In this document: positions 55,595 through 64,000 of the stretch, in pieces
Position numbering within the stretch: position 1 is the stretch's first letter
Layout: every line of letters starts with the position of its first letter
Assembly (NCBI GenBank): GCA_038324085.1
Contig: JBBQHP010000004.1
Location: 120,240-184,239, forward strand
Direction: 5' to 3'
Origin: Ga0077523 sp038324085
Lineage (GTDB): Bacteria > Pseudomonadota > Gammaproteobacteria > Burkholderiales > Ga0077523
DNA: 64,000 bases
Notes under the pieces: model-generated
Databases searched by the model: none
Told to the model about the DNA's origin: nothing
The model's input: only the letters and a program-made list of their open reading frames with translations
Translations under genes and position numbers: made by a program

Positions 55595-57598
55595 ATGGCG
55601 AAGATAGTCGTCGTCGAACCCGACTCGCAACTGCGGGAGTGGTTGCGGCTTCACCTCCAGACCGAAGGACACGTCGTTCAGGCAGTAGCCGACGCCGCGC
55701 GCGTGCTCGACCTCGTGCGCGGCGAACAGCCCGAGCTCGCGATCCTCTCCACGGCCCTGCCTGCCGGAGGCTGCTTCGCTTTGGTCGCGGCGCTGCGTTC
55801 GAGTCCGCGCAGTGCGCTGATGCCCTTGCTGTTCATCGTGCCGGCCGGCGATACCGCGGCGCTCGCGCAGGCCATGGCGATCGAACCCGAAGGTGTGCTC
55901 ACGCAGCCGCTGAACCGCGCCAGGCTGCTGGAGGCGGTCACTTCGCGGTTGTACCGGTCGATCACCACTGCCAACGTAGGCCTGGCCACGCTGGAGGAAC
56001 AGCGCGTTGAAACGCAGGATCGCGTGTCCGGGGTGCTCGTGGAGTCGAAGGAAGGCACCGTTCTGCTGATGGTCCTGCGCAACCTCGTAACCCTGGCGCG
56101 TTCGCTCCGCGGCCGCACGCTCGAGACCATGCTGCAGCGGTTCTACAGCGATTGCCGCGACGTGGTCTCGAAGCAGGGTGGCTGGGTCGTGCGCATGGAT
56201 GCCACCGGATTGTCCGCCCTGTTCGAAGATGGTCCCAACGTCGATCGCCACTATTCGACGCGCGCAGTGGAGTCTGCGCTCGGTGTCGTGCTGGCCGCGC
56301 GGCGCGTGCGCCAGTGGGCGACAGCCAACCTGACCGACGTGTTCGTGCCGCCGCTGTCACTCGGTTGCGGCGTGCACACCGGCAGTGTGATCGTCTCCCG
56401 AATTTCGGTGACCACGCAGTTTTCCCCGAGCATCGCGGGGCCGACCGTGGAGATGGCGCAACGACTCGACGGGCGCGCGAAAGGCCTTGGTTGGAGCATC
56501 GCGGTTTCCGGACCTGCGGCGGCACAGGCGGGCGTGCGCTTCCTGTACGGGCGCCAGGCAACCGTTACCGACACCGATCACGGAACCACCATCCCGATCG
56601 TGGAGGTGCACGGGTTCAATCCCGGGATGGCGAAACCCGGCGAGCTGACCATGATGACCGAGGCACGCGAAGCAGTACTCGCCAACACGGTGATTGCGCG
56701 CCTGGCCGGGGACGTGGATCCGAGTGTGACCGATCGCACCGTGATGTTCACTGCCCAGCGACCGGTCGGGGAGGATCGATTGCCCGAACTGCGCGATCGG
56801 CGGATTGCCCGGCGCCTCGCCAAGGGCGTGCACTCCACCACTTACGTCGCGCTCAACGTGCCGCGAGATCGCGAAGAGATCATCAAGATCGTGCCGATGG
56901 CAGAAGCGCCGCCCGAGTTTGTGGAGCGCTATCTCGAACACTATGCCAAGCTGGTCAATCTCGACCAGCGCAATGTGGTATCCGTGTACGACACCGGAAC
57001 CACGGATGCGGTCGGCTTCGTCGCATTCGAATGCCTTTGGGGCGGGCCCCTCAGCGAAGCGATCCGCAGGAAGGTACCCATCGGTCTCGCACTCAACTAC
57101 GTGGCCCAGATGAGTCTCGCGCTCGACGCCGTGCACGCCCTGGGGCTGCACCACGGTGCGCTGGGGCCGCAGCATTTCCTGTTTCGTGACACCGGCGTCG
57201 TGGTGCTCGCGGATTTCAACGTTACCGCGAAGGTGCTGGATTCGCTCACGCCGGAGGGCGCAAGGGCCGCTGATGATCCTGCCGCTGTCGATGATGCGGC
57301 AAGCGCCCGGCGACGCGATTTCAAGGCACTCGGTCTCATGCTCTGTTCGCTGCTGGGCGTTGTGCCCGAGGGTGCGGAACTGGATCTCGACACGCCTTCG
57401 GCCCACATCGATCAATTGCTGCGGATTCCCATCGAGATCACGCAGCTGCGTCCTTCGCTCGAAGGGTTGCTCGGGATCGGCGCGAATGCGCAGTTCGATC
57501 GGGCCGAGGAGGTGCTGGTGGAACTGCTCGCGCTACGCGAGGTGTTCCCCTTCGATGTGCGCTCGGAAGGCGAAGAAGGCTCGTCTTTGCTGAAGTAG
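55595..57598 (+). CDS. receiver / class III cyclase-like / pseudokinase fusion
   Basis: A 667-residue protein. Residues 1-120 look like a receiver, but its phospho-Asp position is ILS (about 50-52). Residues 150-340 resemble a class III nucleotide cyclase: GVHTGSVIVSRI and VEMAQRLDGRA are kept, but both metal Asp positions are lost (LLMVLRNLV; RMDATGLSALF). Residues 400-650 resemble a Ser/Thr kinase. The VAIK-type K431 is kept, HRD is replaced by HGA at about 520-522, and DFG reads DFN (540-542). It is probably a binding scaffold or ligand sensor without catalysis. It follows the symporter gene by 39 bases. Confidence 0.75.
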   Translation: MAKIVVVEPDSQLREWLRLHLQTEGHVVQAVADAARVLDLVRGEQPELAILSTALPAGGCFALVAALRSSPRSALMPLLFIVPAGDTAALAQAMAIEPEGVLTQPLNRARLLEAVTSRLYRSITTANVGLATLEEQRVETQDRVSGVLVESKEGTVLLMVLRNLVTLARSLRGRTLETMLQRFYSDCRDVVSKQGGWVVRMDATGLSALFEDGPNVDRHYSTRAVESALGVVLAARRVRQWATANLTDVFVPPLSLGCGVHTGSVIVSRISVTTQFSPSIAGPTVEMAQRLDGRAKGLGWSIAVSGPAAAQAGVRFLYGRQATVTDTDHGTTIPIVEVHGFNPGMAKPGELTMMTEAREAVLANTVIARLAGDVDPSVTDRTVMFTAQRPVGEDRLPELRDRRIARRLAKGVHSTTYVALNVPRDREEIIKIVPMAEAPPEFVERYLEHYAKLVNLDQRNVVSVYDTGTTDAVGFVAFECLWGGPLSEAIRRKVPIGLALNYVAQMSLALDAVHALGLHHGALGPQHFLFRDTGVVVLADFNVTAKVLDSLTPEGARAADDPAAVDDAASARRRDFKALGLMLCSLLGVVPEGAELDLDTPSAHIDQLLRIPIEITQLRPSLEGLLGIGANAQFDRAEEVLVELLALREVFPFDVRSEGEEGSSLLK

Positions 57599-57608
57599 CC
57601 CGGGCCGG

Positions 57609-58418
57609 CTAGCGACGGTGAACCGCGACCATTTCGGCGAGCGGTTGCGAAGGGATGGCGTAGGAAATGCCGCTCGGCTGCGAGAGGGCATTCTCGCGCG
57701 CCCCCTTCACGAATACCATGTTGATGATGCCGAATACCACGCCGTTCGCGTCGTAGAGCGGACTGCCGCTGTTGCCCGGATAGGCCGTGCCGTCGAGCTG
57801 GATGACCTGGTACGGAGAACCCGAAAGCCGCTTGATCGCGGCCGCGTCCAGTTCGGTGGCGCTGCTGCGCGGAATCGAGATCGGCGTCAGAGCGGACACC
57901 ATGCCGCGATGCGTGGCCGCTATGAGCCCCAGGACCGTGCCGATCGGAAATCCGGTAAAGAAGAGCTCCTGTCCCTCGCGCAACGCCGCGCCCGTGTTGA
58001 GCTGTAGCGCGGGCAGTCTCTTGCCTTCGATGGCGATGACGGCGAGATCGTACTCGCGGTCGATGGCTACGACTCGCGCCGGGTATGCGGCGGCTTCACC
58101 GCCGGTGCGGTTCGGCAGAGCGATCACGAGAGTCTCTCGTCGATCCGTGTCGAGCGTGCGCGGAATCACATGCGCATTGGTCGCGATCAAAGATCCGTCG
58201 CCGACGGCGAACCCGGTTCCCGAAAAAAGGAACGTGGGATTGCGCGAGGGCTGCAGCGTCCCGACCGCAACGATGGAAGGCTTGACCCTCGCGATGGTAT
58301 CTTCGATCCCCGCGAGCGCGTGCCGGGGGAGAGCGGCTAAAACAGCGAGCGCCGCGGCACCACGCAAGACCGCTCGGCGCGGTGCCGATAGAGCTATCTC
58401 AGATGTGCGACGTACCAT
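57609..58418 (-). CDS. Tat-exported trypsin-like serine protease
   Basis: A 269-residue S1-type protease. The N-terminus has a twin-arginine motif (RRAVLRG) and hydrophobic segment ending ALA, suggesting Tat export. The catalytic triad is His in ATNAHVI, Asp in YDLAVIAI and Ser in GNSGSPL. There is no PDZ domain, unlike DegP. It ends 10 bases from the convergent pseudokinase gene and its start overlaps the epimerase end by 25 bases. Confidence 0.85.
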   Translation of the reverse strand: MVRRTSEIALSAPRRAVLRGAAALAVLAALPRHALAGIEDTIARVKPSIVAVGTLQPSRNPTFLFSGTGFAVGDGSLIATNAHVIPRTLDTDRRETLVIALPNRTGGEAAAYPARVVAIDREYDLAVIAIEGKRLPALQLNTGAALREGQELFFTGFPIGTVLGLIAATHRGMVSALTPISIPRSSATELDAAAIKRLSGSPYQVIQLDGTAYPGNSGSPLYDANGVVFGIINMVFVKGARENALSQPSGISYAIPSQPLAEMVAVHRR

Positions 58419-59413
58419 GGCAGGGCCTCCTGCAATCCCGCGCGCAGCGTGTGCGTGGGCAGATAGCCCAACAGCCGCTGCGCCTTCGAGATATCGGCGA
58501 GCGAATGGCGCACGTCGCCAGTGCGGAATTCCCGATGGCTTGGTTTCGCCTGCGCGACCTTCGGTTCCAGTGGCGACAGCAGATCTCGCAATGTCGCGAA
58601 CAGGATCGCGAGGGAAGTACGGTCATGGACCGCGACATTGAAGACCTCACCCGGAACGCCCGGATCGGTCGCGACCGCGGCGCGAATGTTCGCTTGTACC
58701 GTATTCGCGATATAGCAGAAATCCCGCGTGGTTTCGCCATCACCGTTGATCCATACCGGCTCGTCATGGAGCAGGGCTTCCAGCCATTTCGGGATCACGG
58801 CAGCGTACGGACCATTCGGATCCTGGCGCGGGCCGAATACGTTGAAATAGCGCAGGCCCACCGTGTCGAGGCCGTAGCAGCGCAGGAACACGCGGGCATA
58901 CATCTCGTTGGCACTCTTGGTCGCCGCGTAGGGCGACAGCACCTCACCCACGGCCGACTCCACCTTGGGCAGGCCGGGGTGATCCCCGTACACCGCGCTC
59001 GACGAAGCGTAGACGAATCGTTGCACACGAGCGTCGCGAGCGGCGACCAGCATGTTCAGGAAGCCCGTGACATTTGCCGCGTGGGAGTCGGTCGGTCGCT
59101 CGATGGAACGCGGTACCGATCCCAGCGCCGCCTGGTGGAGCACGAACGAGACTCCGTCGCAGGCCTCCTTGCACGCAGCGGGATCACAGATGTCACCTTC
59201 GATGAAGCGATGGCGCCGACTTGGTTCGGGACCGACCGTAGCCTCGATCTCCTCGAGATTGCTGCGGTGGCCGGTCGACAGATTGTCGAGCGTCACGACT
59301 TCCTGTCCCGCGCGCAGCAATTGTTCGACCAGATGGGAACCGATGAATCCGGCGCCACCGGTCACCAGCCAGCGACTGCGGCGCCCGTCCAGCAGCGTTG
59401 TCACATTGACCAC
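58394..59413 (-). CDS. NAD-dependent UDP-sugar 4-epimerase (WbpP/TviC-like)
   Basis: A 339-residue extended SDR. The NAD site is VTGGAGFIGSH, the catalytic Ser-Tyr-Lys are in YASSSAVYG and SPYAATKSANE, and HQAALGSVPRS is typical of the UDP-GlcNAc 4-epimerase branch. The start is probably GTG 59413, 11 bases after the dehydrogenase gene; GTG 59404 is the alternative. With the dehydrogenase it could make UDP-GalNAcA from UDP-GlcNAc for exopolysaccharide. Confidence 0.85.
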   Translation of the reverse strand: MVNVTTLLDGRRSRWLVTGGAGFIGSHLVEQLLRAGQEVVTLDNLSTGHRSNLEEIEATVGPEPSRRHRFIEGDICDPAACKEACDGVSFVLHQAALGSVPRSIERPTDSHAANVTGFLNMLVAARDARVQRFVYASSSAVYGDHPGLPKVESAVGEVLSPYAATKSANEMYARVFLRCYGLDTVGLRYFNVFGPRQDPNGPYAAVIPKWLEALLHDEPVWINGDGETTRDFCYIANTVQANIRAAVATDPGVPGEVFNVAVHDRTSLAILFATLRDLLSPLEPKVAQAKPSHREFRTGDVRHSLADISKAQRLLGYLPTHTLRAGLQEALPWYVAHLR

Positions 59414-59424
59414 GATGCGATGAC

Positions 59425-60705
59425 TCAGAGACGCCAGACGTCGACGCCGGCCGCGCGACAGGCCTGTGCGTCGGCGGCGCACTTCACGTCTATCAGGACG
59501 CCTTGCGGCTTCAGCAGGCCGGTGATGCGATCGATCGAATCACCGACGAACTCGTGATGCGCGACCGCGAGGACCACCGCCTTGCTCTTCGGCAGCTTGT
59601 CCCAGGCGACGAGTTCCACCCCGTACTCATGCCGCGCTTCCTCGGGGTTGGCAACGGGATCGTGCACATGGACCCTGGCCCCATACGATTCGAGTTCGCG
59701 AATCACGTCGATCACGCGCGTATTGCGCGTGTCCGGGCAGTTCTCCTTGAACGTGAGCCCGAGCACGATGACATCGTCGCCCTGCACCGGCGAGCCCGCG
59801 CGGATCATGCGTTTCACGGTCTGCTCCGCGATGTACTTGCCCATGTTGTCGTTGATGCGCCTGCCCGCCAGGATGACCTGCGGGTGGTAGCCGGTCTTCT
59901 CGGCCTTGTAGGTCAGGTAGTAGGGGTCGACACCGATGCAGTGCCCGCCCACGAGACCGGGGCGGAACGGCAGGAAATTCCACTTCGTCCCGGCGGCCTT
60001 GAGCACCTCCAGCGTGTCGATGCCGAGGCGGTGGAAGATCAGCGCGAGTTCGTTCATGAGCGCGATGTTGAGATCCCGCTGCGTGTTCTCGATCACCTTT
60101 GCCGCTTCGGCCACGGCTATGCTGCTGGCGCGGTGCACGCCCGCTGTGATGACGCTTTCATAAAGCACCGCGACTTTCTCCAGGGTCTCCGGCGAGTCGC
60201 CCGAGACCACCTTGACGATCTTGGTGAGCGTGCGCTCCTTGTCGCCGGGATTTATCCGCTCGGGTGAATAGCCGACGAAGAAATCCTGTTTCCAGCGCAG
60301 CCCCGAAACGCGCTCGATGATCGGTACGCAAACCTCTTCGGTGGCGCCCGGATACACAGTGGATTCAAACACGACCGTCGCACCGCGCTTGAGATTGCGC
60401 CCGACCGCTTCGCTCGCGCCGACCAGCGGCGAGAAATCCGGTTGATGGGCGTCGTCCACCGGAGTGGGCACGGCCACCACCACGAAGTCGGCCTCGGCGA
60501 GCGCGGCTGCGTCGGTCGTTACGCGCAGCTGCGTCGCTGCGCGAAGGTCTTCGGTGCGCACTTCGCCGGTGGGATCGACGAAGCGCTGGTAGGCCTCGAT
60601 CTTCGCCTTGGATAGATCGAAACCGATGGTCGGGAATTTCTTGCCGAACTCCACGGCGAGCGGGAGTCCGACGTAGCCGAGTCCTACAACGGCGACATTG
60701 GGCAT
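59425..60705 (-). CDS. nucleotide-sugar dehydrogenase (TviB/WbpA-like)
   Basis: A 426-residue UDP-sugar C6 dehydrogenase. NAD binding is VVGLGYVGLPLA at the N-terminus. The catalytic Cys is in GGHCIGVDPYYL, YSPERINPGD is typical of the UDP-GlcNAc/GalNAc dehydrogenase group, and GLTFKENCPDTRN is in the C-terminal domain. ATG 60705 matches the family start; an upstream ATG would add 17 polar residues. It lies in the prsT-dehydrogenase-epimerase gene run. Confidence 0.88.
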   Translation of the reverse strand: MPNVAVVGLGYVGLPLAVEFGKKFPTIGFDLSKAKIEAYQRFVDPTGEVRTEDLRAATQLRVTTDAAALAEADFVVVAVPTPVDDAHQPDFSPLVGASEAVGRNLKRGATVVFESTVYPGATEEVCVPIIERVSGLRWKQDFFVGYSPERINPGDKERTLTKIVKVVSGDSPETLEKVAVLYESVITAGVHRASSIAVAEAAKVIENTQRDLNIALMNELALIFHRLGIDTLEVLKAAGTKWNFLPFRPGLVGGHCIGVDPYYLTYKAEKTGYHPQVILAGRRINDNMGKYIAEQTVKRMIRAGSPVQGDDVIVLGLTFKENCPDTRNTRVIDVIRELESYGARVHVHDPVANPEEARHEYGVELVAWDKLPKSKAVVLAVAHHEFVGDSIDRITGLLKPQGVLIDVKCAADAQACRAAGVDVWRL

Positions 60706-60742
60706 GGCTGATTTTTCCTGCGTGGTTGTTGTTGTCGGATTG

Positions 60743-63508
60743 TTAGAGCGAGGCAAGCAGCTTCTCTACTTCGTCGGCAATCGATTTCGGAGTGTTCATT
60801 GCGGCGGTCGCCTGCAGCTGCGCCCGCGCGTCATCCTTGCGACCGGTGGCGATCAGCGCCTTGGCAAGATTGATCCGGATCGACGGTGCACCGGGCGCGA
60901 GACCCACCGCGCGCTGCAGCGTCGTCACCGCAGTGGCCGCGTCGCCCTTCTGCAGTTGCAGCCAGCCGAGCGTATCGATGATCGCTGCGTTGCTCGGGGC
61001 CAACGATTGCGCTCTTTCGGCGGTAGCCAGCGCCTGCGGATCCTTGATCTGCCCGAGGGACCAGGCGAGGTTGTTGAGCAGGGTCGGGTTGTCGGGTCTC
61101 GCCTTCAGTGCGGCCCGATACCAATGCACCGCGGTGGCAAAGTCATCCCGGCTCAGACTCGACTCCGCAGCGACCGTTGCGAGAGCCGCGTCCTTGGGTC
61201 GACTCGCCATCCATTCGGCAACGAACTTGTCGGCCTCTGCCGGTCCCTTCGATTTCACCAGCAACTTGAACAACTGCACCGCGACCCCTGGGTCGTCCAC
61301 GTTGCGCAACGCGTTGCGCAGGACCGATTCGGCTTCCTGCTCCTTCTGCTGATTCGACAGCACCATCGATTCGGCGATGTAGCCGGCGCTGTTCTTGGGC
61401 CATTTCTTCTGGATGGTCCGAGCGTCGTTGAGAGCGGCATCGAAATGTTTCTCGGTTATTCCCAGATCGACGAGCGCTGCGCGCAGCAAGGCATTTTCGG
61501 GTTGAATCTCGACGGCTTTCCCGAGCGCGCCGCGAGCACTGACGAAGTCCTTCCCGGCGGCATAGGCATTGGCCTGCAGAGCGAGGGCTTCGGTATTCCG
61601 CGGTTCGAGAGCCGAGAGCTTGCCCAGGGTGCTGGCGGCTTGCGAGTAGTCGCCGTTCGCGCTCAGCGCCAGACCCAGAACGCGCAGCAGCCGCGGATCG
61701 TCCGGAACGGCCGCGATTGCTTTCTGTGCGGCCTCGAGCGCTTCCTTCTTGTGGCCGGTCTGCTGCAGATGGCCAATCTGCGCAAGTCTGGCGGAGACGT
61801 TCGATGGATCGGCAGCCACGGCATTGGCGATGACCTGGTCCACCTCTTCGGTGTTGCCCTGGCTTTGGAGCAGGGATGCGAGCAGCAGCGCCGCGTCGAT
61901 CTGTTTGGGATCCTTGGCAAACACTTCGCGGTATCGATTGATGGCTTCCTTGGGCTTCTTGTCGCGCAGATCGAGCGCCGCAAGATTCGACGCCGCGGGC
62001 AGGAAGGTAGGCTGTCGCGCGAGTGCCTCCTCGAAGGCTTTGCGGGCTCCCGCCTGATCACCCTTCGCGAGCAGCACCCCACCACGAAGCGTGAATGTCA
62101 TCGGATTCTCGGGCTGCTTCTTGGCCAGTGCATCGACGGCCTGGGCCGCCTTGTCGAACTGCTTCTGGCTCAGGAAGTACTGAATGAGCGAGACGTCGGC
62201 CTCGATATGGCTCGAATCGGCTGCAGACGCTGCTTCCAGATCGGACAAGCCGCGCTGGATCTCGCCGCGCAGCATGTTGGACGCTCCCAGCATCGTGCGC
62301 GACACGGTATTCTTCGGATCGATCGCGACCGCTTTCTTGAAGTACTCCGATGCCTTCGTGGGGTCGCCGGAAGCCGCAGCGACCTGGCCTGCGAGCGTGT
62401 TCGTCTGGATCGAGTCCGGGTCCAGTTTGATCAGCGCGGCCAGCACTTCCTTGGCTTTGGGGATCTGTCCGCTGCGCAGATACGCGGAGGTCAGCAGTCG
62501 CCGCGATTGCACGTCGTTCGGCACTCCCGTGGCCACCTTGGTCAGGAGATCCTCGGCGAGCACGAAATTGCCCAGATCGTGTTCTAGGTTGCCCGCGAGC
62601 AGCAAAGCGGGGGGATAGTCGGTCCCGGTCTTGAGCACCTGCCGGATCGCGTCCCGCGCCAGCTTGCGATCGCCCTTGGCGAACGCGACAAGCGCTTCCA
62701 GATAGCGGGTCCCGGTGGTTCCGCCTGCGCTCTTCTTGAGAGCGGCGAGGCGTGCCGTGGCGCCCTCCAGATCGCGCTGGCGCAGCAGCGTCGGCACCAG
62801 ACTCAGGTACACCACCTGCCCTGAGGGCCGGGCCGCGATCGCGCGATCATAGAGCTGAATCGCTTCTTTCGGTTTGCCTTGCGCGAGATCCAGATCGCCC
62901 TTGAAACGAAGCGTTTCGTAGTCGTTGGGCGATTTCGCCAAAGCGTCGGCCAGGATCTGCTGGGCTTCATCGACTTTCTGATCGATCACCGCAAGCCGCG
63001 CGCGAAGGAGTTGCGGTCCCGGGCCGGCAGGATCGGCCGTGACCGCATCCGCCGCGAGTCGGCGCGCGTCGTCGAGTTTGCCGTTCACCACATAGGCAGT
63101 GCCGACGGCGGCCAGAACAGCGCCGCGGGCAAGCGGCGTTTTGAGGGTCGCCTTCTCGCCTTCCGCAATCACCTTGTCGAACTGGCCGGTTTCGAGCAGT
63201 ACGGCCATCAATTCCGGCATCAGCGACTCGGGGTCGAATCCGCTTGCCTGCGCCTTGCGGAATTCGATCTCCGAAGAGGCATTGTCGCCCAGCTGTCGCA
63301 GTGCCACGCCGAGCCCGTACCGGGCTTCACCGGAACCGGAATCCTTCTGGACCGCGTTCTTGAACTGAATGATCGCGGCCGGATAGTCGCGCTTGTCCAG
63401 AAATGCGCGTCCGGATGCGACGAAATCGTCCGAGCGCTCGCTCTTGCATCCGACCAGAACGAGGACCATTGCCGCGAGTGCCAACTGTCGTGAATTCGAA
63501 GGAATCAT
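60743..63508 (-). CDS. prsT: PEP-CTERM system TPR lipoprotein (PrsT type)
   Basis: A 921-residue lipoprotein. The lipobox LVLVGC puts the lipid Cys at residue 21. More than twenty TPR-like units follow to the C-terminus. Length, lipobox and repeat layout match the PrsT family of exosortase/PEP-CTERM exopolysaccharide loci. It is probably in the outer membrane facing the periplasm and may scaffold polymer export. It is 37 bases upstream of the dehydrogenase gene and 42 bases downstream of the prsR-type regulator. Confidence 0.85.
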   Translation of the reverse strand: MIPSNSRQLALAAMVLVLVGCKSERSDDFVASGRAFLDKRDYPAAIIQFKNAVQKDSGSGEARYGLGVALRQLGDNASSEIEFRKAQASGFDPESLMPELMAVLLETGQFDKVIAEGEKATLKTPLARGAVLAAVGTAYVVNGKLDDARRLAADAVTADPAGPGPQLLRARLAVIDQKVDEAQQILADALAKSPNDYETLRFKGDLDLAQGKPKEAIQLYDRAIAARPSGQVVYLSLVPTLLRQRDLEGATARLAALKKSAGGTTGTRYLEALVAFAKGDRKLARDAIRQVLKTGTDYPPALLLAGNLEHDLGNFVLAEDLLTKVATGVPNDVQSRRLLTSAYLRSGQIPKAKEVLAALIKLDPDSIQTNTLAGQVAAASGDPTKASEYFKKAVAIDPKNTVSRTMLGASNMLRGEIQRGLSDLEAASAADSSHIEADVSLIQYFLSQKQFDKAAQAVDALAKKQPENPMTFTLRGGVLLAKGDQAGARKAFEEALARQPTFLPAASNLAALDLRDKKPKEAINRYREVFAKDPKQIDAALLLASLLQSQGNTEEVDQVIANAVAADPSNVSARLAQIGHLQQTGHKKEALEAAQKAIAAVPDDPRLLRVLGLALSANGDYSQAASTLGKLSALEPRNTEALALQANAYAAGKDFVSARGALGKAVEIQPENALLRAALVDLGITEKHFDAALNDARTIQKKWPKNSAGYIAESMVLSNQQKEQEAESVLRNALRNVDDPGVAVQLFKLLVKSKGPAEADKFVAEWMASRPKDAALATVAAESSLSRDDFATAVHWYRAALKARPDNPTLLNNLAWSLGQIKDPQALATAERAQSLAPSNAAIIDTLGWLQLQKGDAATAVTTLQRAVGLAPGAPSIRINLAKALIATGRKDDARAQLQATAAMNTPKSIADEVEKLLASL

Positions 63509-63550
63509 GAAACAGCCCTTGGTTGCGAGGAGATCGAGAGCCGCGACCGG

Positions 63551-64000
63551 TCAGCCGCGCAGCCCGTATTTTTCCATCAGGTCGTAGAGCGTCGGTCGGC
63601 TTACGCCGAGCATCTCGGCCGCTTTGCTGATGTTCCCGTTGACGCGTCCGAGCACGCGCACGACGGCATTTTTCTCGGTTTCATCGCGGACGCGACGCAG
63701 GTTGAATGCGTCCGGATCGGCGTCCGCGGGTTCGAGGCCGAAATCCTCGGCGTTGAGCGTGGAGCCTTCCGCCATGATTACCGCCCGCTTCGCGCAGTTC
63801 TCGAGTTCGCGCACGTTTCCCGGCCACGCATGAGCCTCGATCGCGTCGATGGCAGCAGGCAGGAGGGTCGGCGTCGAACGGCGATTCTCCGTGGCGAACC
63901 GGCGGACGAAGGCATGGGCAAGCAAGTTTGCGTCGCCCTTGCGCTCGCGCAAGGGCGGAATGGTCAGGACGATCTCGGCGAGCCGATAGTACAGATCCTC
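63551..64000 (-). CDS. prsR: sigma-54-type response regulator, C-terminal part (PrsR type, partial)
   Basis: 149 residues are visible; the frame is open to the right edge. It begins inside the AAA+ domain (EDLYYRLAEIVLTIPPLRER, WPGNVRELEN) and ends with a Fis-type HTH (NISKAAEMLGVSRPTLYDLM). The position before prsT and the C-terminal sequence fit PrsR of PEP-CTERM systems, which activates with RpoN. The receiver and Walker motifs are outside the window. Confidence 0.8.
   Translation of the reverse strand, partial: EDLYYRLAEIVLTIPPLRERKGDANLLAHAFVRRFATENRRSTPTLLPAAIDAIEAHAWPGNVRELENCAKRAVIMAEGSTLNAEDFGLEPADADPDAFNLRRVRDETEKNAVVRVLGRVNGNISKAAEMLGVSRPTLYDLMEKYGLRG

Overview
The window looks like chromosomal DNA of a high-GC, Gram-negative betaproteobacterium. 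The evidence is a PEP-CTERM/exosortase-type exopolysaccharide locus (PrsT and PrsR types) at the right edge, groESL behind a CIRCE operator, an MHS-family symporter, GlmS/GlmU, and many HELRNPLAP-type hybrid histidine kinases. I saw no tRNA, rRNA, CRISPR array, IS element or prophage.

Layout. 1-11.5 kb is mostly housekeeping: the end of an SDR gene, HAD hydrolase and TPR genes, a ParA-like ATPase, gabT, an acetate module (phosphotransacylase, ackA, META-domain protein), a nuclease-fold protein, glmS and glmU. 12-18.4 kb is a signalling operon: a multi-PAS hybrid kinase, a two-domain KaiC-like ATPase and a second hybrid kinase joined to it by a TTGA overlap. 19.4-33 kb holds a family-6 DNA glycosylase, an NtrC-type sigma-54 response regulator, two more hybrid kinases, a stand-alone rpoN, and stress-type genes (DUF883, metallothionein, Cu/Zn superoxide dismutase, DUF2383 protein). 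33-47.5 kb is accessory: a ferritin-like protein, small membrane and disordered proteins, a four-gene translationally coupled cluster (glycosyltransferase, acyl-CoA-dehydrogenase-like, PIG-L deacetylase, NodS-like methyltransferase), a diguanylate cyclase, decayed gene remnants, a secreted 11-residue-repeat protein and a BON lipoprotein. 47.7-57.6 kb has dacB, a beta-CASP nuclease, groESL, an MHS symporter and a 667-residue receiver/cyclase/kinase fusion that lacks its catalytic residues. 57.6-64 kb has a Tat-exported protease, a UDP-sugar epimerase and dehydrogenase, prsT and the end of prsR.

The most interesting signal is a set of -24/-12 elements (GG-N10-GC with TTGC) found by eye in the intergenic spaces of the 21-47 kb accessory region. 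Several occur as divergent pairs and sit 25-75 bases before start codons. Six of them carry GGCAC-N6-TTGC. With rpoN and an NtrC-type activator in the same window, this suggests a local sigma-54 stress regulon that includes the metallothionein, sodC, DUF883, ferritin-like, BON lipoprotein, repeat-protein and four-gene biosynthetic loci. The four-gene cluster (36950-40063) resembles the Nod-factor logic of glycosyl transfer, N-deacetylation and N-methylation. It is the best candidate for an undescribed biosynthetic system here. All functional statements come from reading sequence and family knowledge; no search was run.
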